In this document: positions 44,520 through 59,500 of the stretch, in pieces
Layout of the letters: the number at the start of each line of letters is the position of its first letter
Position numbering within the stretch: position 1 is the first letter of the stretch
Origin: an uncultured Eubacteriales bacterium
GTDB lineage: Bacteria > Bacillota > Clostridia > Peptostreptococcales > Anaerovoracaceae
DNA: 64,000 nt
NCBI GenBank assembly: GCA_902774265.1
Contig: CACYHR010000001.1
Coordinates: 19,066 to 83,065 of the forward strand
Reading direction: 5' to 3'
Translations under genes and position numbers: made by a program
Notes under the pieces: generated by a model
What the model was told of the DNA's origin: nothing
Database searches by the model: none
The model's input: the letters and a program-made list of their open reading frames with translations, nothing else

Positions 44520-47500
44520 ATGAAAAAGAAATTCAAACAGGTGATGTTATTACTGCTTATGTGCTCCATGGTACTGTCTTCGGGCGGGATCCTGGATATG
44601 TTTGCATGGAGCAGCGAGGCTTACGGTGCCAGCGGAGATGCGGCAGCGGCTGTCGAAGAAGAGGCAGCCGGTTCTGAGGATGCATCAGGCGGCGAGGCAT
44701 CCGGCGATCAGGCCGGAGCCGACAAGTCCGACAGCGGGAAGTCCGGAGATGATAAATCTCAGGGCGGGTCTTCTGATGCGGGCAAAGATCAGGCTTCAGA
44801 CGGTGAGGGCGGTAGTGCATCCGGTGATCAAGCCGGTGAAAAGAAGGAGACAGATACTGCCTCCGGTGAAAAGGCTGCTGACAAGGAAGACAAAAAAGAT
44901 AAAGAAGACAAAGCAAAAGACAAAAAAAAGAAAAAAGAAAAGGTAAAACTGGAATACCAGGAACTCAAAGCAACTCCTGAGCAGGCACCTCTCAGCAAGA
45001 AAAACGGCAAGGCATCTTCCGACCTTAAGAGAGTTCGTAAATTCTGGAGATCCCTGACAGGCCGCAAGGCATCAGTAAGAAATAACAACGGGACCGACCG
45101 CAAAGCGCCGGTCAAAATTGTTGTGGAAGGTGAATTCCCTGAAGGATCGAAACTTGACGCCAAATACATAGAATTCAACGAAAAGCAGACACACAACGAG
45201 ACCGGGCTTGCCGCGTTTGATATAACCATCCGCGACAAAAAAGGCAAGGCTTTCATACCTAAAGGCCCGATCACGGTTACAGTAAAGGGCAGAGCCGTCG
45301 GCGGAGCAGCCGATGACGGAGATGCGATGCTCATTTATTCGTATGTTCCGAACAAGGAGCGCGCAGCAAAATACGGCAAAAAGTATGCGGCAGACGTGCT
45401 CGTATTCCGTGACGGAAACGTAGAGAATTCACGCCGTGAATACAAGAAATATAAAAGCGGTAAAAAAGCTGTCAGATATCGCGAGGACAAGGCCGGCATG
45501 GGCTTTGACGGCGACAACTCACTGATATTCGATTACACATACGGCAAGAATACCGGTAAAAAGGCCGCAAAAAAGAATATTGACGGTACACTCCATTTTG
45601 TTCTGTCCGCTCAGGTACCGGAGAACACTGTAAGCGCAGCAGACGGTGATACAGAGGTCAGCGTAACAGGCGCTCTTGCGGACAGCGTAAGTCTGGACCT
45701 CGGGAAAGACGATGAATTCGCAGATGCAGTCAATGCGACCGGCGGTGTCAGGACCGTTCTCTCGGAATCGATCGCTCTGACTGAGGAAGAGGCCGGCAAA
45801 TTCAATCCGGACCGCAGGGTGAGGGTAAGTATAACCGACCCTGCGTTCGAAAAGGCTCTGAAGAATGCTGAAAAAGAAGCCAAAGAGGCCGCAGAAGAAA
45901 CCGGAAAGGCTACTGCAGACGATAAGACCACAGACGAAAAAGCTAAAGCAGACGACAACAAGAATGCTAAGGAAAAAGCCCAGGCAATAGAGCTCAAACT
46001 GTGGAAGGCTGATAAGGACGGAAAGCCTGTCCTTGTCAAAAATGCAAAATTCGACGGCGACACAGTCAGCTTCAAAACCGGCAAGCTCGGTTCATACGCT
46101 GTAACGGTAACTGCTGTAGAGAAAGAGGAAGCAGCAGAGGAAGGTACTGAGTCCGAAGGAGCAAAAGCAGCAGAGGGCGAGACCGGCGAAGACGCAGACA
46201 AGGCCGCCGAGACCGCTGATGCCGAAGACAAAGACAAGGAAGCAACTGATAAAGCAGATAAAACTAAGGACAAAGATGCAGACGAAGCGAAAAAGTCCGA
46301 AGACACTGACAAGACTGAAGAAGCAAAAAAGACTGACGATAAAGACAAAGCAGACAAAGGATCAGCAAAGGCAGAAGAAGAGACATCGGACAAAGCAGGT
46401 GAAGAAGCCGGCAGCGTAATCGAGGATGCAAAAACAGACTCAGAGTCAGACAAGAACTCTAATCCTGAACTCTCCGGCAAGGGTCAAGGTGTTTCGGATG
46501 ATCCGGTCGAGTTAGTAAGGACTGCTACAGACGGAAAGACCTATAAGGTCACAGTAAAATATGATACGGACTCGGGCATTCCGGACAAGGCAATGCTCGA
46601 AGTAAAGGAAATACGCAAAGGTGACTTCGGATACAACGGCTACATCAAGCGCAGCGCCGAAGAAATAGGCACTTCGGCTGATGAAGTTGAACTCGCAAGA
46701 GCGTTTGATATTACATTCCGCGATCCTGTTACCAGACAGGAATATCAGCCTACAAAAGACATACAGGTCAGCATAGAACTGCTCCATAGCGACATCAGCG
46801 AAGCAGGCAATGTTGACGTTGTCCATTTCGGCGACAAAAAAGTCGAGGTAATGGACAGCGAAGTCAATGACAAAGCTGTCGAATTCGAATCGAACGGATT
46901 CTCTGTGTATGTCGTGATGGGATATACGGTCGATTTCCACTGGGGATACTACATCTATTCCATTGCGGGTGAAAGTAGTATAAAGCTCTCTGAACTGTTT
47001 GAGAAACTCGGTATAACACAGATCGGAATCGAAGATGTTGAAGATGTAAACTTCTCGAATGAGAAGCTTGTTAAGGTTGAAAAAACAGATGGAGACTGGC
47101 TGCTTACCAGCCTTAAGGCATTCAAAACTGATGAGAAACTGACGCTTAAACTGAAAAATGGAGAGAGCGTTGATATTAAAGTTACGGATGATACAACAAT
47201 AATAGGTTCATGGCCGTGTGGTGCTACTGAGAATGATGATGTTACCTGCACACTCTATTCTAATGGGGAAATGGTGGTTTCTGGCACTGGAGCCATGAAA
47301 GATTACACAAGAAATGATTATTGGGTTAAGGATACGCCTTGGTATGAGTATATTAAGGATAATAGTTCTCCTATAACAAAAGTGATTGTTTCCGATGGGG
47401 TTACCCGTGTGGGCACAAATGCCTTTTGCCGTGCACGTAATTTAGAAAATATAGATGCTAGCAATTGTACTTCTCTCATATCGATTGGTGAAAGTGCATT

Positions 47501-50500
47501 TAAGATGGATAAAGGCACAACTGCACTTAAAACAGCAAATTTTACTGATTGTATTAATCTGACAACGATTGACCCCCAAGCATTCAGAGCTTGTGTTAAT
47601 TTAGAAACTGTATATTTTTCTGGTTGTGTTAATCTTGGCAACATTGCTGAAAATGCTAATATATTTACAGCTTGCAATGCAATTAATTATCTCGATATTT
47701 CGGATACGCAGATGAGTAATATTGGAGCTTTCAATACAAGTAAAACAGCAATACAGACTCTCAAGGCCAACAATTGTTCAAAATTCAGTGGTAACCTGAA
47801 TTTGTCGGCATATTCAGGTTTGCAGACTGTTGAGCTCTCCGGCTGTACAGAATTGACCGGACTGAGTTTGCCGAGCAGTGTAACGACACTGGACATCTCC
47901 GGCTGTACAAAGCTTGACTCATTGAATTTGTCTGCATGCAACAATCTTACGACGGTCAAGCTTGGGAACCGCGATGATCTTACGGATTTGTCATGGCTGA
48001 CATTGCCGAATTCGGTTACCACGCTGGACGTCTCCGGTTTCACAAGCCTGACTTCTGTGGATGTTCCGGCGTCCGTCACTAGCCTGGACGTCTCCGGCTG
48101 CACAAGTCTGACTACGCTGGATGCTTCTGCGTGCGCAAATCTTACCAGTCTGAATGTAACCGGCTGCACAAGCCTGGCTACAATGGATCTCTCGGGCTGC
48201 ACAAGCCTGACTTCAATAGAGATTCCTGCGTCTGTTACCAGCCTGGATGTTTCCGGCTGCACAAGCCTGACCGCGCTGGATGCTTCGTCGAGTGCGAATC
48301 TTACCGGTCTGGATGTTTCCGGCTGTACAGATCTGACAACATTGAATCTCTCAGGCTGCAGCAACCTTGAGACTTTGAATGTTTCCGGCTGCACAAGTCT
48401 GACTGCGCTGGATATCACAGAATTAACAAGTTTGTCAACATTGAATGCAGCTGATTGTCCGGATCTGGTTGTCTATTTTGACGGGGAATATGAAAGCCTG
48501 CCTGCCGACCTGGTTCCGGCTAATGTTGACGTTATCTGCTGGGGTGATTGCACATTTGCTATTGAAAGAGACAGCGAGCAGGCTATTGATGATATTTTTA
48601 ATCAATGCAACATCACGGCCATTGAAAGCGACGATGTTGAAAGCATTTCTGTCTCTGATGATAGATTTCTGAAAGTAGAAGATAAGAAAGTAGAAGATAA
48701 GACTGTAAAATATCTGGCATATCTGGCATATTTTGAAGACCCTCAAACACTGACCATTAATCTCAAAAACGGAGTGACCGGTGCGATCAGTGTGGTTTGT
48801 GAGCCTTTGGCAGAATCGAGTAACCTCAATGAATTCCTTGATGCGAAATCATGGTTCAGTTATGTAAACAATGATAAGCATCATCTGATTTCTGAAGAAT
48901 CTGCAATCATTAAGCAGGGCGACAAACTCAATTTGAACTTGTCTTTCTCTGAGATACCTGAAGGAGATGAGGGAGAGCGGCAGATGAAAGTGGATACAAT
49001 GACTTACACTTTCCCGCCGGATCTTGCAATTGTTGAGGATCAAATCCATGATAATATCGTACTCACAACTCCGAGTGGAGATATATCTGCAAACGTGGAT
49101 TTTGATTCGGCTAATAATAAACTCAGCATCACAGTTGATCAGAATAAGCGGGAAGAACTGAATAGTATAAAAAATGTAGAATTCAGCATTCCTATTCAGG
49201 TTCAGCCTGATGTCCCGGGTGATTATGCGCTTGGCAACGACCTTAAGTTAACAACGGGTAAAAGGCATAACGCGAAGGTTACCATATCTTCAGGTGATTA
49301 TAACGAAGCAGATAAAACCATCGAATATACCGTTATCGTGACAGCAGAGGATGATCTCGACTATAACGGAAAGGAATATCCTGTTGAAATCACTGATCTC
49401 ACAGCGGGAGAATCGTCAGCACTGCAGTTTGTTTCCGGAAGCGGAAGCTATGTATATAATCACAGAACCGGTGTTGGTGAAGGTAAACCTGAGAGCACAG
49501 TAAACGATTCTGCAGTGACGAATGGAGAAAGTAAAACGTTTAACGGATTCCCTCTTAATGTTGAACACATGTATGAAGGTGATACCATTAAGCTGACTTA
49601 CACAGCTAAGGTTCTGCGTGGAAAGTATAATACCGAAACTAAACAGTGGGAGGCAAGGAACACTGCTACGATCAAAAATGCTACGATCACAGACATCAGA
49701 AATCCATTAAACGATACTGAGGATGATCAGGCTTCCGTAACTGATAATATTCCATACACGCCTCTCGTAAGAGAGTATCTCACTTTGGACGGCAGCTGGG
49801 CTTATTGGCGTGTTACGGTGAATCCAGATAGCTATGAGCTCGGTAAAGGGGAAAAACTCACTCTCGCGGATACTTTCGATGACGACTATCCGACAAAGAA
49901 CACGAAAACAGACGCTAATCAGTCTATAGACTATAGCAGCATATCTATCAAGGTGAATTCCCAATCGGATAAGCCGCCAAAAAAGGTCAGTTATGATTAC
50001 AGCGGCAACACCGGTACATTTCGTATCCCGGATAGTACTCCTGTTATCATCACCTATCGTACACGTATCACATCAAAACCGGGCGAGGCACAGAATTTCC
50101 GTGGTACCGCTGTGCTGAAGGATAACGACGGCAATCAAATTGCCAGCTCTACGGCGGGTGCTACCGGAGATCCGGTCGTAATCTATCCAAGTGCTTCCGA
50201 CGTCGGAGGCTTAGACAATAACTATATGGTGAAGATGTTCGTCTATGCCGAAGGACATATGGAGACGGGCCTTGAAGGGGCACAGTTTATTCTTCTGGAT
50301 GCAAATCAGCGCCCTCTGGAATATAAGGTAGGCAAAAATATGGGTCAGCCGGTTACCTTTACCACAGGTAGCGACGGCTATGTTAACATCGAGCTTAATG
50401 AAGAGCCCGGTGATGTTTCTATTGAAAAAAATACCGGTTACTACCTTGAAATGATGAAGGCTATAGACGGTTACCAAAAGGATAATACCCTTTACAGCTT

Positions 50501-53500
50501 TATGATCACGGATGACCCGTCATACAGTACCGGAGGTTTTTATCAGTATTATAACGGCGATACGATGAAGGTTCGTCTCTATCCGAAGACATCCGGACTG
50601 AGTGTTTCCATGCGTTTTTCCGGGAGCTACTCCCTGACTGAAGAACAGCAGAATAATGTAACAGCAGTACTCCAGAAGCTGGAAGGTGAGAATAATTGGG
50701 TTGAAGTCGAAAGACATCCTTATACAGATTCCCAGTGGGGCGCGATATCATTTGACGAAGAATTGTACGATCCGAATCTGGAATATCAGAACATTTACAG
50801 GGTAGTTGTAGATAATCAGCATCCATGGGATCTGCCAAACAATATTGTAGTTGATACAACCTATTACTGTATGGTGAATACTGGAGCGGCCGAACCGGAA
50901 AATGAACCGCAGGAGTTCGTTTTAGATAGTGCAGATGACAGTGTCAGCGTCGTTATTGACAACCGTTATGAAGAGCCTCAGCTGACCCTCATTAAGATGG
51001 ATAAGAAGACAGGCGAGACTCTGTCCGGTGCTGAATTCTCGGTATACAAGATAGTAAACGGGGAACAGACAGGCGGCGAAGTAAAAAAATATACTACTAT
51101 AAAGAATGAAGGCAACCAGATAGTGATTCGTGGCGGCGGACCATATGAATCCGAGACTCTTTACGGTATTAAAGAGACAAAGGCGCCGGATGATTATCTG
51201 CTGCCTATTAAGGATGAGTGGCACTATTTCTACTTCTGCAACGATGAGTATCTGGAACCAAGCATCCTTGAGAATCTCCCGGCTCGAGCAACAGCGATAA
51301 ATCTTACGGAAACAGGTGATGTTATAACTGTTGACAACCAGAAGGAAAAAATCACCATTCCTGTCATGAAGATATGGCAGGGCAACGAGTGGCCGAAAGA
51401 TGCAGAAGTAGTGATTGGGCTGTATAAGTCCGTCGAAGGAAGCAATGTAGAGGAGCATGTTCTGAATGATGATGGTACACCGAAATGTACCACTTTGACC
51501 GCTGATATGCCTTATAACAACACGGCTTTTAAGGATCTGCCTTCACGAGACGAAAATAACAAGAACATTATCTATTCTATCAAAGAGGAATACATTAAAG
51601 GCATCGTGCCGACTCCAGAGGGAAGCGAAGGCGTTGATCCGCTGACAGCCGGTTATAATCCGGAATACGGAACTTCCAGCGCCGGCGTATATATCGTGCG
51701 CAATAAACCGGCAACTAAGCTGACAGTTAAAAAGGAGTGGTACGACGAGAACGGAAAACAGATTACTGATGGCGATATGCTTGCGTCACAGTCGCCTGTC
51801 ACCTTTGATTTATATCGTACGACCACGCCATACGATAAACTTAAAAATATTACAAATGCAGAGATGACCGCCTTTGTCAATAATCTTGAATTGGTACGTG
51901 AAAAAGTGAAATTCGGTACCGATGGAGTCTGGTCAAAAACGATCAATGATCTGGATTATCAGGACAATCTGGGCCATCGCTATTATTATTATATTTTAGA
52001 GTACATCCCATCCTTCGGAAACGAATCATATGATGTGGATCATGATGAAGGTACTGTCACGATCAAGAACAAAATTGCTCCGCATTCTGTGGATCTGAAG
52101 GTGACCAAGGCCGCTCTTGTGGACGACCCGCGTCCGGAGGCCCTGGATCAGTATTTCGAATTTACCCTGAAGCTGCAGGCAGATGAAACCCATCCGATCA
52201 GAAACTGGAAGGTTTATACTGATGCAGCGAATTCCGAAAAGGATCTGGTGACGGACGAAAATGGCGAAGTGAGCTTTAAACTTAAGCCGACAAATCCTGA
52301 TCAAACGCCAACGCCTGGTGCATCCATTACCCTTTCCCTTCCTGAAGGGGTGACTGCGGCGGTAACAGAGAAAGCAAACCCTGAATATACAGTTGAAACA
52401 AGCTCTGACGTATCGGGAGGAACTAAAGCTGATGACGGCAGGACATTCTCCTATAGAACGAGCAGCGAAAACGCTGAGATTACTTATACCAACACCCTGC
52501 ATGTCATATGTAAGGTGGTGACGGATGATGGAGAACAGGTGCCTTTCGAATCTCTGAAGAGTGCCCTGAAGCATATTCGTGAAAATTCAGATGATTTTAC
52601 CAAACCTTGGACTATCTATCTTCTGGAGGATTATACGATCCCGGTAACGGATGTAGTCGGAGTAAGAGAGTATGAAAGCCTGACTCTTACTACTGCAACG
52701 ACAGATGATCAGCTCTTCCCATACAAACCAAGAGGAGGAGATCCAGAACGCGCGACGATTACCAGAGGCGGGATAGGCGGCAGCATGCTTAAAAATGCAG
52801 GTACTTTGACGCTTGATAATATCTGTCTGGATGGTAATAAAGATAATTATTATGCCAATGAAAACGGCGGATTGGTGAACAGCACTGGCACACTAAATCT
52901 GAATGACAAAACGACCTTGCGGAATTCCGCTACAAGTGGCAAAGGCGGTGCTGTTTACGCTGTAGGCGAAGTAAATATTGTTGATGGTGATGGTGTTTTC
53001 ATCACTGACAACAGCGCCCCGAACGCTTCCGCACTTTATCTGAAAGGAACACTCAACATGACCGGCGGAAGCATCACGGGAAACACCGGCGCTTCTGACG
53101 GTGCAGTAGTGGTCGAGACGACCAGTGATGCGATTAATCTTTCCAACCATCCTGTGATCTTTAATAACACGAATAGACAGGGGAAAGCCGCGAACCTTTA
53201 TATTGGAGTTGACAGCGACAACGCTGTGAACGTTGTCGCACCCGGCCTTGATTCAGCCGCTCATATTGGTATTTCTGCTATGGAAGGTCATATGCTGATC
53301 GGTGAGCAGTTTGCTACTGCTGAATTTGAACAGACGAAAAACCTTAACCGTTTTATTAATGATGAGTATGGTTATAGCGGCAAACTGAAAGACGGGACAT
53401 CAACTAACATCGTCTGGGACGGCTTGAAGATAAATATTAAAAAGATAGCAGAGCCGGTTGGGGCAAATCCAAATGACCGTTTCACGATCACCCTCGCTTC

Positions 53501-56500
53501 TTCGTCCATCATAATGAGTACTTATGTTATTGATGGTACGCTTGACTATACAGTCACGGCGGCAAGACAGGGAAGACCGGGTACAATCAAACTCAGTAAC
53601 GTGAAGGCAGGTGATAAGATTTCCATATCTCCGCTGCCTGTGGGCGAATATAAAATCACAGAGGAAGCACCAAACTATAGTCAGACTTATACGATAACGG
53701 AAAAGGAAAACCTCGAAGTTAATGAGCCGATCATCGATGGTAAATTTAATGCTGACACCGACTGCACGGTAACCGTGACCAATACCAGGAAACTGGCCGG
53801 TGTTAACCTTAAAAAAACACTGGATGACAGACTTGAGATCGGTAATGTTAACTTTAACTTTACAGTTCAGCTGACCGAAGCGGATGGGACAGCAGTTTCA
53901 GGTTTTAACTTGTCCGAAGGGATTACTACGAATACAAATGGCGAGGCAAGATTTACCATGTCGCCAACGGATGCCGCCGATGTCATAGAGAACTTCCAGG
54001 CTCCGGTTGGCGCGACCATGACCATTACAGAGACTGTTGATCCAAATTACAGGATCACAACCTCAGGTGTTACTATGCCTGGAGAAGGCGAAAGAAAAGA
54101 AATACCGGATCTTGATGAGGATAATGACAACATCTATAAATTCGAGATAACTGAAGACGGAGCAGATGTCACCTTTAACAATGTTCGCAAAATGGCGGAG
54201 ATCGAACTGAGCAAGGTGCTTAGTGGAAAAGTATCGAAGGAAGAGTCATTTACCTTTACGCTGACATTGAGGAATCGTGATAATAGTCCTGTTGCAAACT
54301 ATGATGTATACAAAGATGAGGAGCATCAGGAAAACAACATTACGACCGATGATGATGGGAAAGCTTCAGTTACGTTCAAATTCGAAGAGAATAATGAAGA
54401 GAATAATACTGATCCAGATACTGATCCTAAGAAGAGTATTATGCTGACTATACCAGAGGGTACAAAATTGGAGGTTGCGGAAACGGATTTAAATGGTCAC
54501 AATTCTTTCTATACTACTAAGTATTCTATTAATGGTGCATCTGAAAAAAACGGAACGACAGCGACCATAGATAAGGTCAAGGATAGCGATAAAAGTATCG
54601 TATTCAATAATACCCGCAAGACGAATACTATCGTCGTGAAGAATACTGTTAACGGCTATTCCGGAAACGTTGTACCATTCTCATACACTGCAACAGTAAC
54701 CGATGGTGAAGAGAATGATTACGATGACAACGGGTTTGAAGACGGCGTAATGACATTTGAACTGACAACAGGCCAGACACAGACACTTTCCGTTCCATAT
54801 GGCGCAACACTGAAGATTACGGAACAATTTATTGTTGGTTATGAGACAACCGTGAAACGTGGCTCTGCAACTGCTGTTACAAAATTGAGTGATGAATTTA
54901 TAGTAACGACAAATATACCGTCTTCTTCACCACTTTTATTCACTAATAAACAGCTGATCGGGTTGCAGCTTGTAAACAATACGTCTTCGGATCTGGCTAA
55001 CGTTAAGATTACTGTCGATAAGAATAAAATCTATCGTGTTAACGACGATCAGACCGATCAAGATTTAGTTGGCTCCAATAAAACTGCCACGATAAGAATT
55101 GCTGCTGGTGATACTGCTATTCTGGAAATTGAGCATGATACTAGTACAACAGCTATGCAGAATTATACTGTGGAAGGAACAACCACGGAAGATAACTATT
55201 TATATACAATCGTTAACGAGCCATCCTTCCATGAATATGCTGATCCGGCAATTCTGCGTGTTTATGATGCCGATAAATATACGGTGAAAGGTAAGCTCAG
55301 ATACAGTGTTAACGATTCTATCGTCACCTTTACAGAGCAGCCGCTTGTCAGTTTCGATTCTAATGGAGGTTCATGGACAACTGAAATGGAAGGATATAAC
55401 GATCGGGACGGCGATCGAAAGGTATATCAGAAGGCTGTTAACACCGGCGATACTGTTGATCGACCTTCCCCTGATCCAGTCTATCCGACAGATGAGGGAA
55501 TTACTTTCCTTGGTTGGACTGCCGACGAGGCTTTTGCAAAGGTCAGCCATACAGCAGAGGAAGACGTTTCAGCAAAACTATTTAAATTTAATTCAACAGA
55601 AGTGAACGAGCCTTTAACACTTTACGCAATTTGGTCAAAGCCAGATCGGGATTATCGTGTCGTGACTGTTAGAAACAAACATGCTGAACAATTAAGTGTT
55701 AAGGCAACTCTGACAAAAAATGGAGAACCTGTTGAATATGAAGTCTTCAATGATCATAGTACTAATACTGACGGAGAGGTAAACTTCAACCTTCCGGCGG
55801 GCGAATCCAAGAATCTTGCTGTACCTGATACAGTGAAACTTGAATTCACCTTAGAGGAGACTTCTCTTGCGGTTTCTTCAGAATTCGAAATCACGACTTC
55901 TTCCGACAGCAAAGAATTTACTATTGCGTCAGTCAATCGGGACGGTACAGTTACCTTTACTCCGGGAATATGCAAAATCACGGATGAAGATGGCAATTTG
56001 CTTTACAACAACAATGGTCGTCCTGCAGTTTATCCGACGCTTAAATCTGCATTTACAGATTATTCTGGGAATCTCTATTCTGAACCACAAAAGCAAAATA
56101 AAGTTACTCCTGCAGCGGTGAAGATGCTTGTAGATGTATACAGTATTGATGAAACAACTCCAATCGCTTTCCCGAGTGCAACGATGACACTGACCACTGC
56201 GCGTAAAGATGATGCACAGTTCCCTTATGCTGGTGTTCGTGATCGAAGCACGATATACAGAACTACAGCTGGAGCAAGCGCGAACTGCTTTACACTGAGC
56301 AGCGGTAATATTACTCTTACCGATATTATCCTGGACGGCGGCAGTGAGAATGGAGTAAAAATCGCAAAGACGGTAAATGGTGGTCTGATTAACATGACGG
56401 CAGGCGTTCTTAACGTCAGCACAGGAAGTACGCTGCGTAACTGCGAGTTTGCAGCTTACGATGCAGAAGATACCAGCCGTGGAGGAGCGATTTATTTAAC

Positions 56501-59500
56501 TAATGGATCACTGAATGTAAATAACGGGTTGTTTTCGAACCTTCATTCTAGATGTGGTGGTGCAATTTGTGCTGAAACCAGTGCAATACTGAGCGTCACA
56601 GGTAACAATGGCGGTATTGCCTTTGAAAACTGCACCACAAAGTCAAGTAGCGATAACAAGTATGGGGGTGACGGCGGCGCAATCTTCTATAATAACAAAA
56701 ATTCGTCAAAAAACCTTGTTATTAATGGAGGTTCAGATAAGTCAAACCCTGGCATCATATTCACAGGATGTGTTGCTGGATCTGATTGGGGTGACGGCGG
56801 TGCGATTTTTGCAGATACTAATTATATAAATGATGTTACAATCAATGGTTGTTCATTCACCGAATGTAGTGCCAAAAACACTACAGGAGCTAGTGATGGT
56901 GGCTACGGTGGTGGAGCAATTGGCGCACAAAAGGTATTGCATCTCACAGTATCAAGCTGCAATTTCACAGCTTGTGATACCTTGAAATCCGGCGGTGCAG
57001 TGATGTCACTCGTAAAGAGTACTAATAGTACTGTAGAGACTGAGAAAGCGATCTCCATAACTGATTGCTCATTTTCTGATTGCAGCTGTAAGGCTCAGGG
57101 TGGAGGAATTGCAGTTTATACGAGTGATTATAAGACCGCAAAACAGAGTACAACAAAACTCTATGTTGAAGGATGCACCTTTGCAAACTGCTCTTCCGGA
57201 ACTGACAACGGCAGTGGTGGAGCGGTTCAATGTTATTTATCCTGTATGCAGTATGTAAACACCAACTTTACCGACTGTTGGGCCGGTAAGGAAGGTGGCG
57301 CGGTCAATCATTATTATGGCAATGGCTACACAGATGTTTGGACAAAGTCAAAAACAATAATCGATGGTTGCAGATTTATTCGTTGCCGTGCTGAGGATCG
57401 TTATGATCCTACCGCACTACAACATTATGGCGGCGGAATGAATACTAAAGCAAAGACAGTAGAAGTGAAAGGCGGTAGTTACTTCAAGGATTGTGTTTCA
57501 ACTTTGAAAGAGGGTGGCGCACTGCATCTCGGCGGTCAGGGAACTGATAGTACAGCGACAATCAGTGGAAGCACCTTCATAAACTGCGCTGCGAAAAACG
57601 GCGGCGGAGCGTTGTTATCATCTCATGAAACGCTGACAATCACTGGATGCAAATTCTATGGCTGCGAATCTTCCGCAAGCAACGGCGGAGCTGTGTACCA
57701 TTACAAAAACAGCAGAGGTGACTCAACTCAAAAAAATCTTACTATACAAAACAGTACCTTTAGCGATAACCCCGATATTTCGGGGAGTGAAGGCTGCAGT
57801 GCTGGATTAAACGGTGGTGCAGTCTGGACACGGGCTACGACAAATATATTACTGGAAAACCTGACAATTAAGGATTGCAGTGCTGGAAACAACGGCGGTG
57901 GTGTGTATTTGGTTACTGCTACTAATGCAACTGCAGATAAAGTAAAAATCACAGATGGTTCTATCAGCGGTTGCCAGGCGAAGAACGGCAGTGCGGTTTA
58001 TGTCGAAGATCAGGCAACCTTCTCCGGTAGTCTTAGTGTTTCCGGCAATACCGTTTCTGACATAAACAGTGGTGCCATTCAGGCTGCTGATACCGGCAAG
58101 CTGTACTTTGAAGACAACGTGAAGGTAGAGAACAACACCTGCAGCGCTGATCCTACGGACAATCATGATGTCCTGATGCAAAATGACAACGTAACAACGA
58201 TTTATACAACCAGTAAAGGACTTGATTCTGGAGCTCACATTGGTGTTTATGTACCAGATCAGTATTTTAACGGTCGTGGCGTGGATGGTACACCGTTCGG
58301 CACCTATGGTGATAGCGAAGACGGCAGCAATTATCTGGATGCATTTTTCAATGACAGAGACTCTGAACTGTATGGTTGTCAGAATTCAGAGAATGAGAAT
58401 GATAAAAATATCTATTGGGGGTTCTTCGTCTGCAAGATCACAGATGGAGATGGCAATTTGCTGAAACGCGCTAACGGCAGAGACGCTGTATACCAGCGGT
58501 TATCAATGGCTCTCGACGAGTTCACAACTGTCACAGGCGGACAACCTGTGTACATTAAGATGCTTGTGGAAAACTACGAGATCCGGCAGGAAGAAGCGAT
58601 TTCTAATTTCCCTGCAGCGGATGTAACCCTGACCACTGCGTCCAAATCTGATCTTGAGCGGCCGTATCGTGGCACAGAAGGTACATTGTGTACAATTTCA
58701 CGTACTAACAGTGGTAATGAACTGTTTAAATTGACAACATCCGGCGCCACTTTCCAGACAGAAAACATTACGCTGGATGGACGCAAAGATAAGACGGCTG
58801 AGTCGGGTAATTATAGATTGATCACAGCAACTAACGGAAGTGTTGTTATCAATGGAGGAACAACGCTGCAATATGGTAAAGCTGATAATAATGGCGGCGG
58901 TGCGATAAACGCGACAAACGATGCTACAGTGACAGTTAACGGCAGCTGCGATGAAAACCAGCCGACAGTTAAGTTTGTTGACTGCACCGCTAACGGTGGT
59001 AATGGTGGTGCAATCAGAGCATACAATCTGAATATATTTAACACTGCTGAGGAAACAGACAAATACGGCACAGCTTTCATAAACTGCAGTGCGGATAACG
59101 GAGGAGCAATCACATCACTCGGATCGTCCATGGAAATCAATGACGTTCTTTTCGACGGTTGTCACACAACGTCAGGAGGCGGCGCTGTCTACCATAATAA
59201 TCATGACGCAGGTACCTCAACAACAGTCAAGAACTGCGCTTTTGAAAACTGTTTTACATCAATTGGAAACAACTTGGCACATGGCGGCGCTATAGAAGCC
59301 AGAACAGCAACTTTGAATGTGGAAGATTCTTCATTTATGAACTGTAAAGCCGGGTCGGATGGCGGTGCAGTTTATCATGGATTTGTGGATAGTAATAATA
59401 ATCCATCCGGAAATAGGGAAAATACAACTATCAAAAACACAACCTTCGATGGTTGCTCAACAGCTGGCACAGATACCGACTATAATTACGGTGGTTCGGT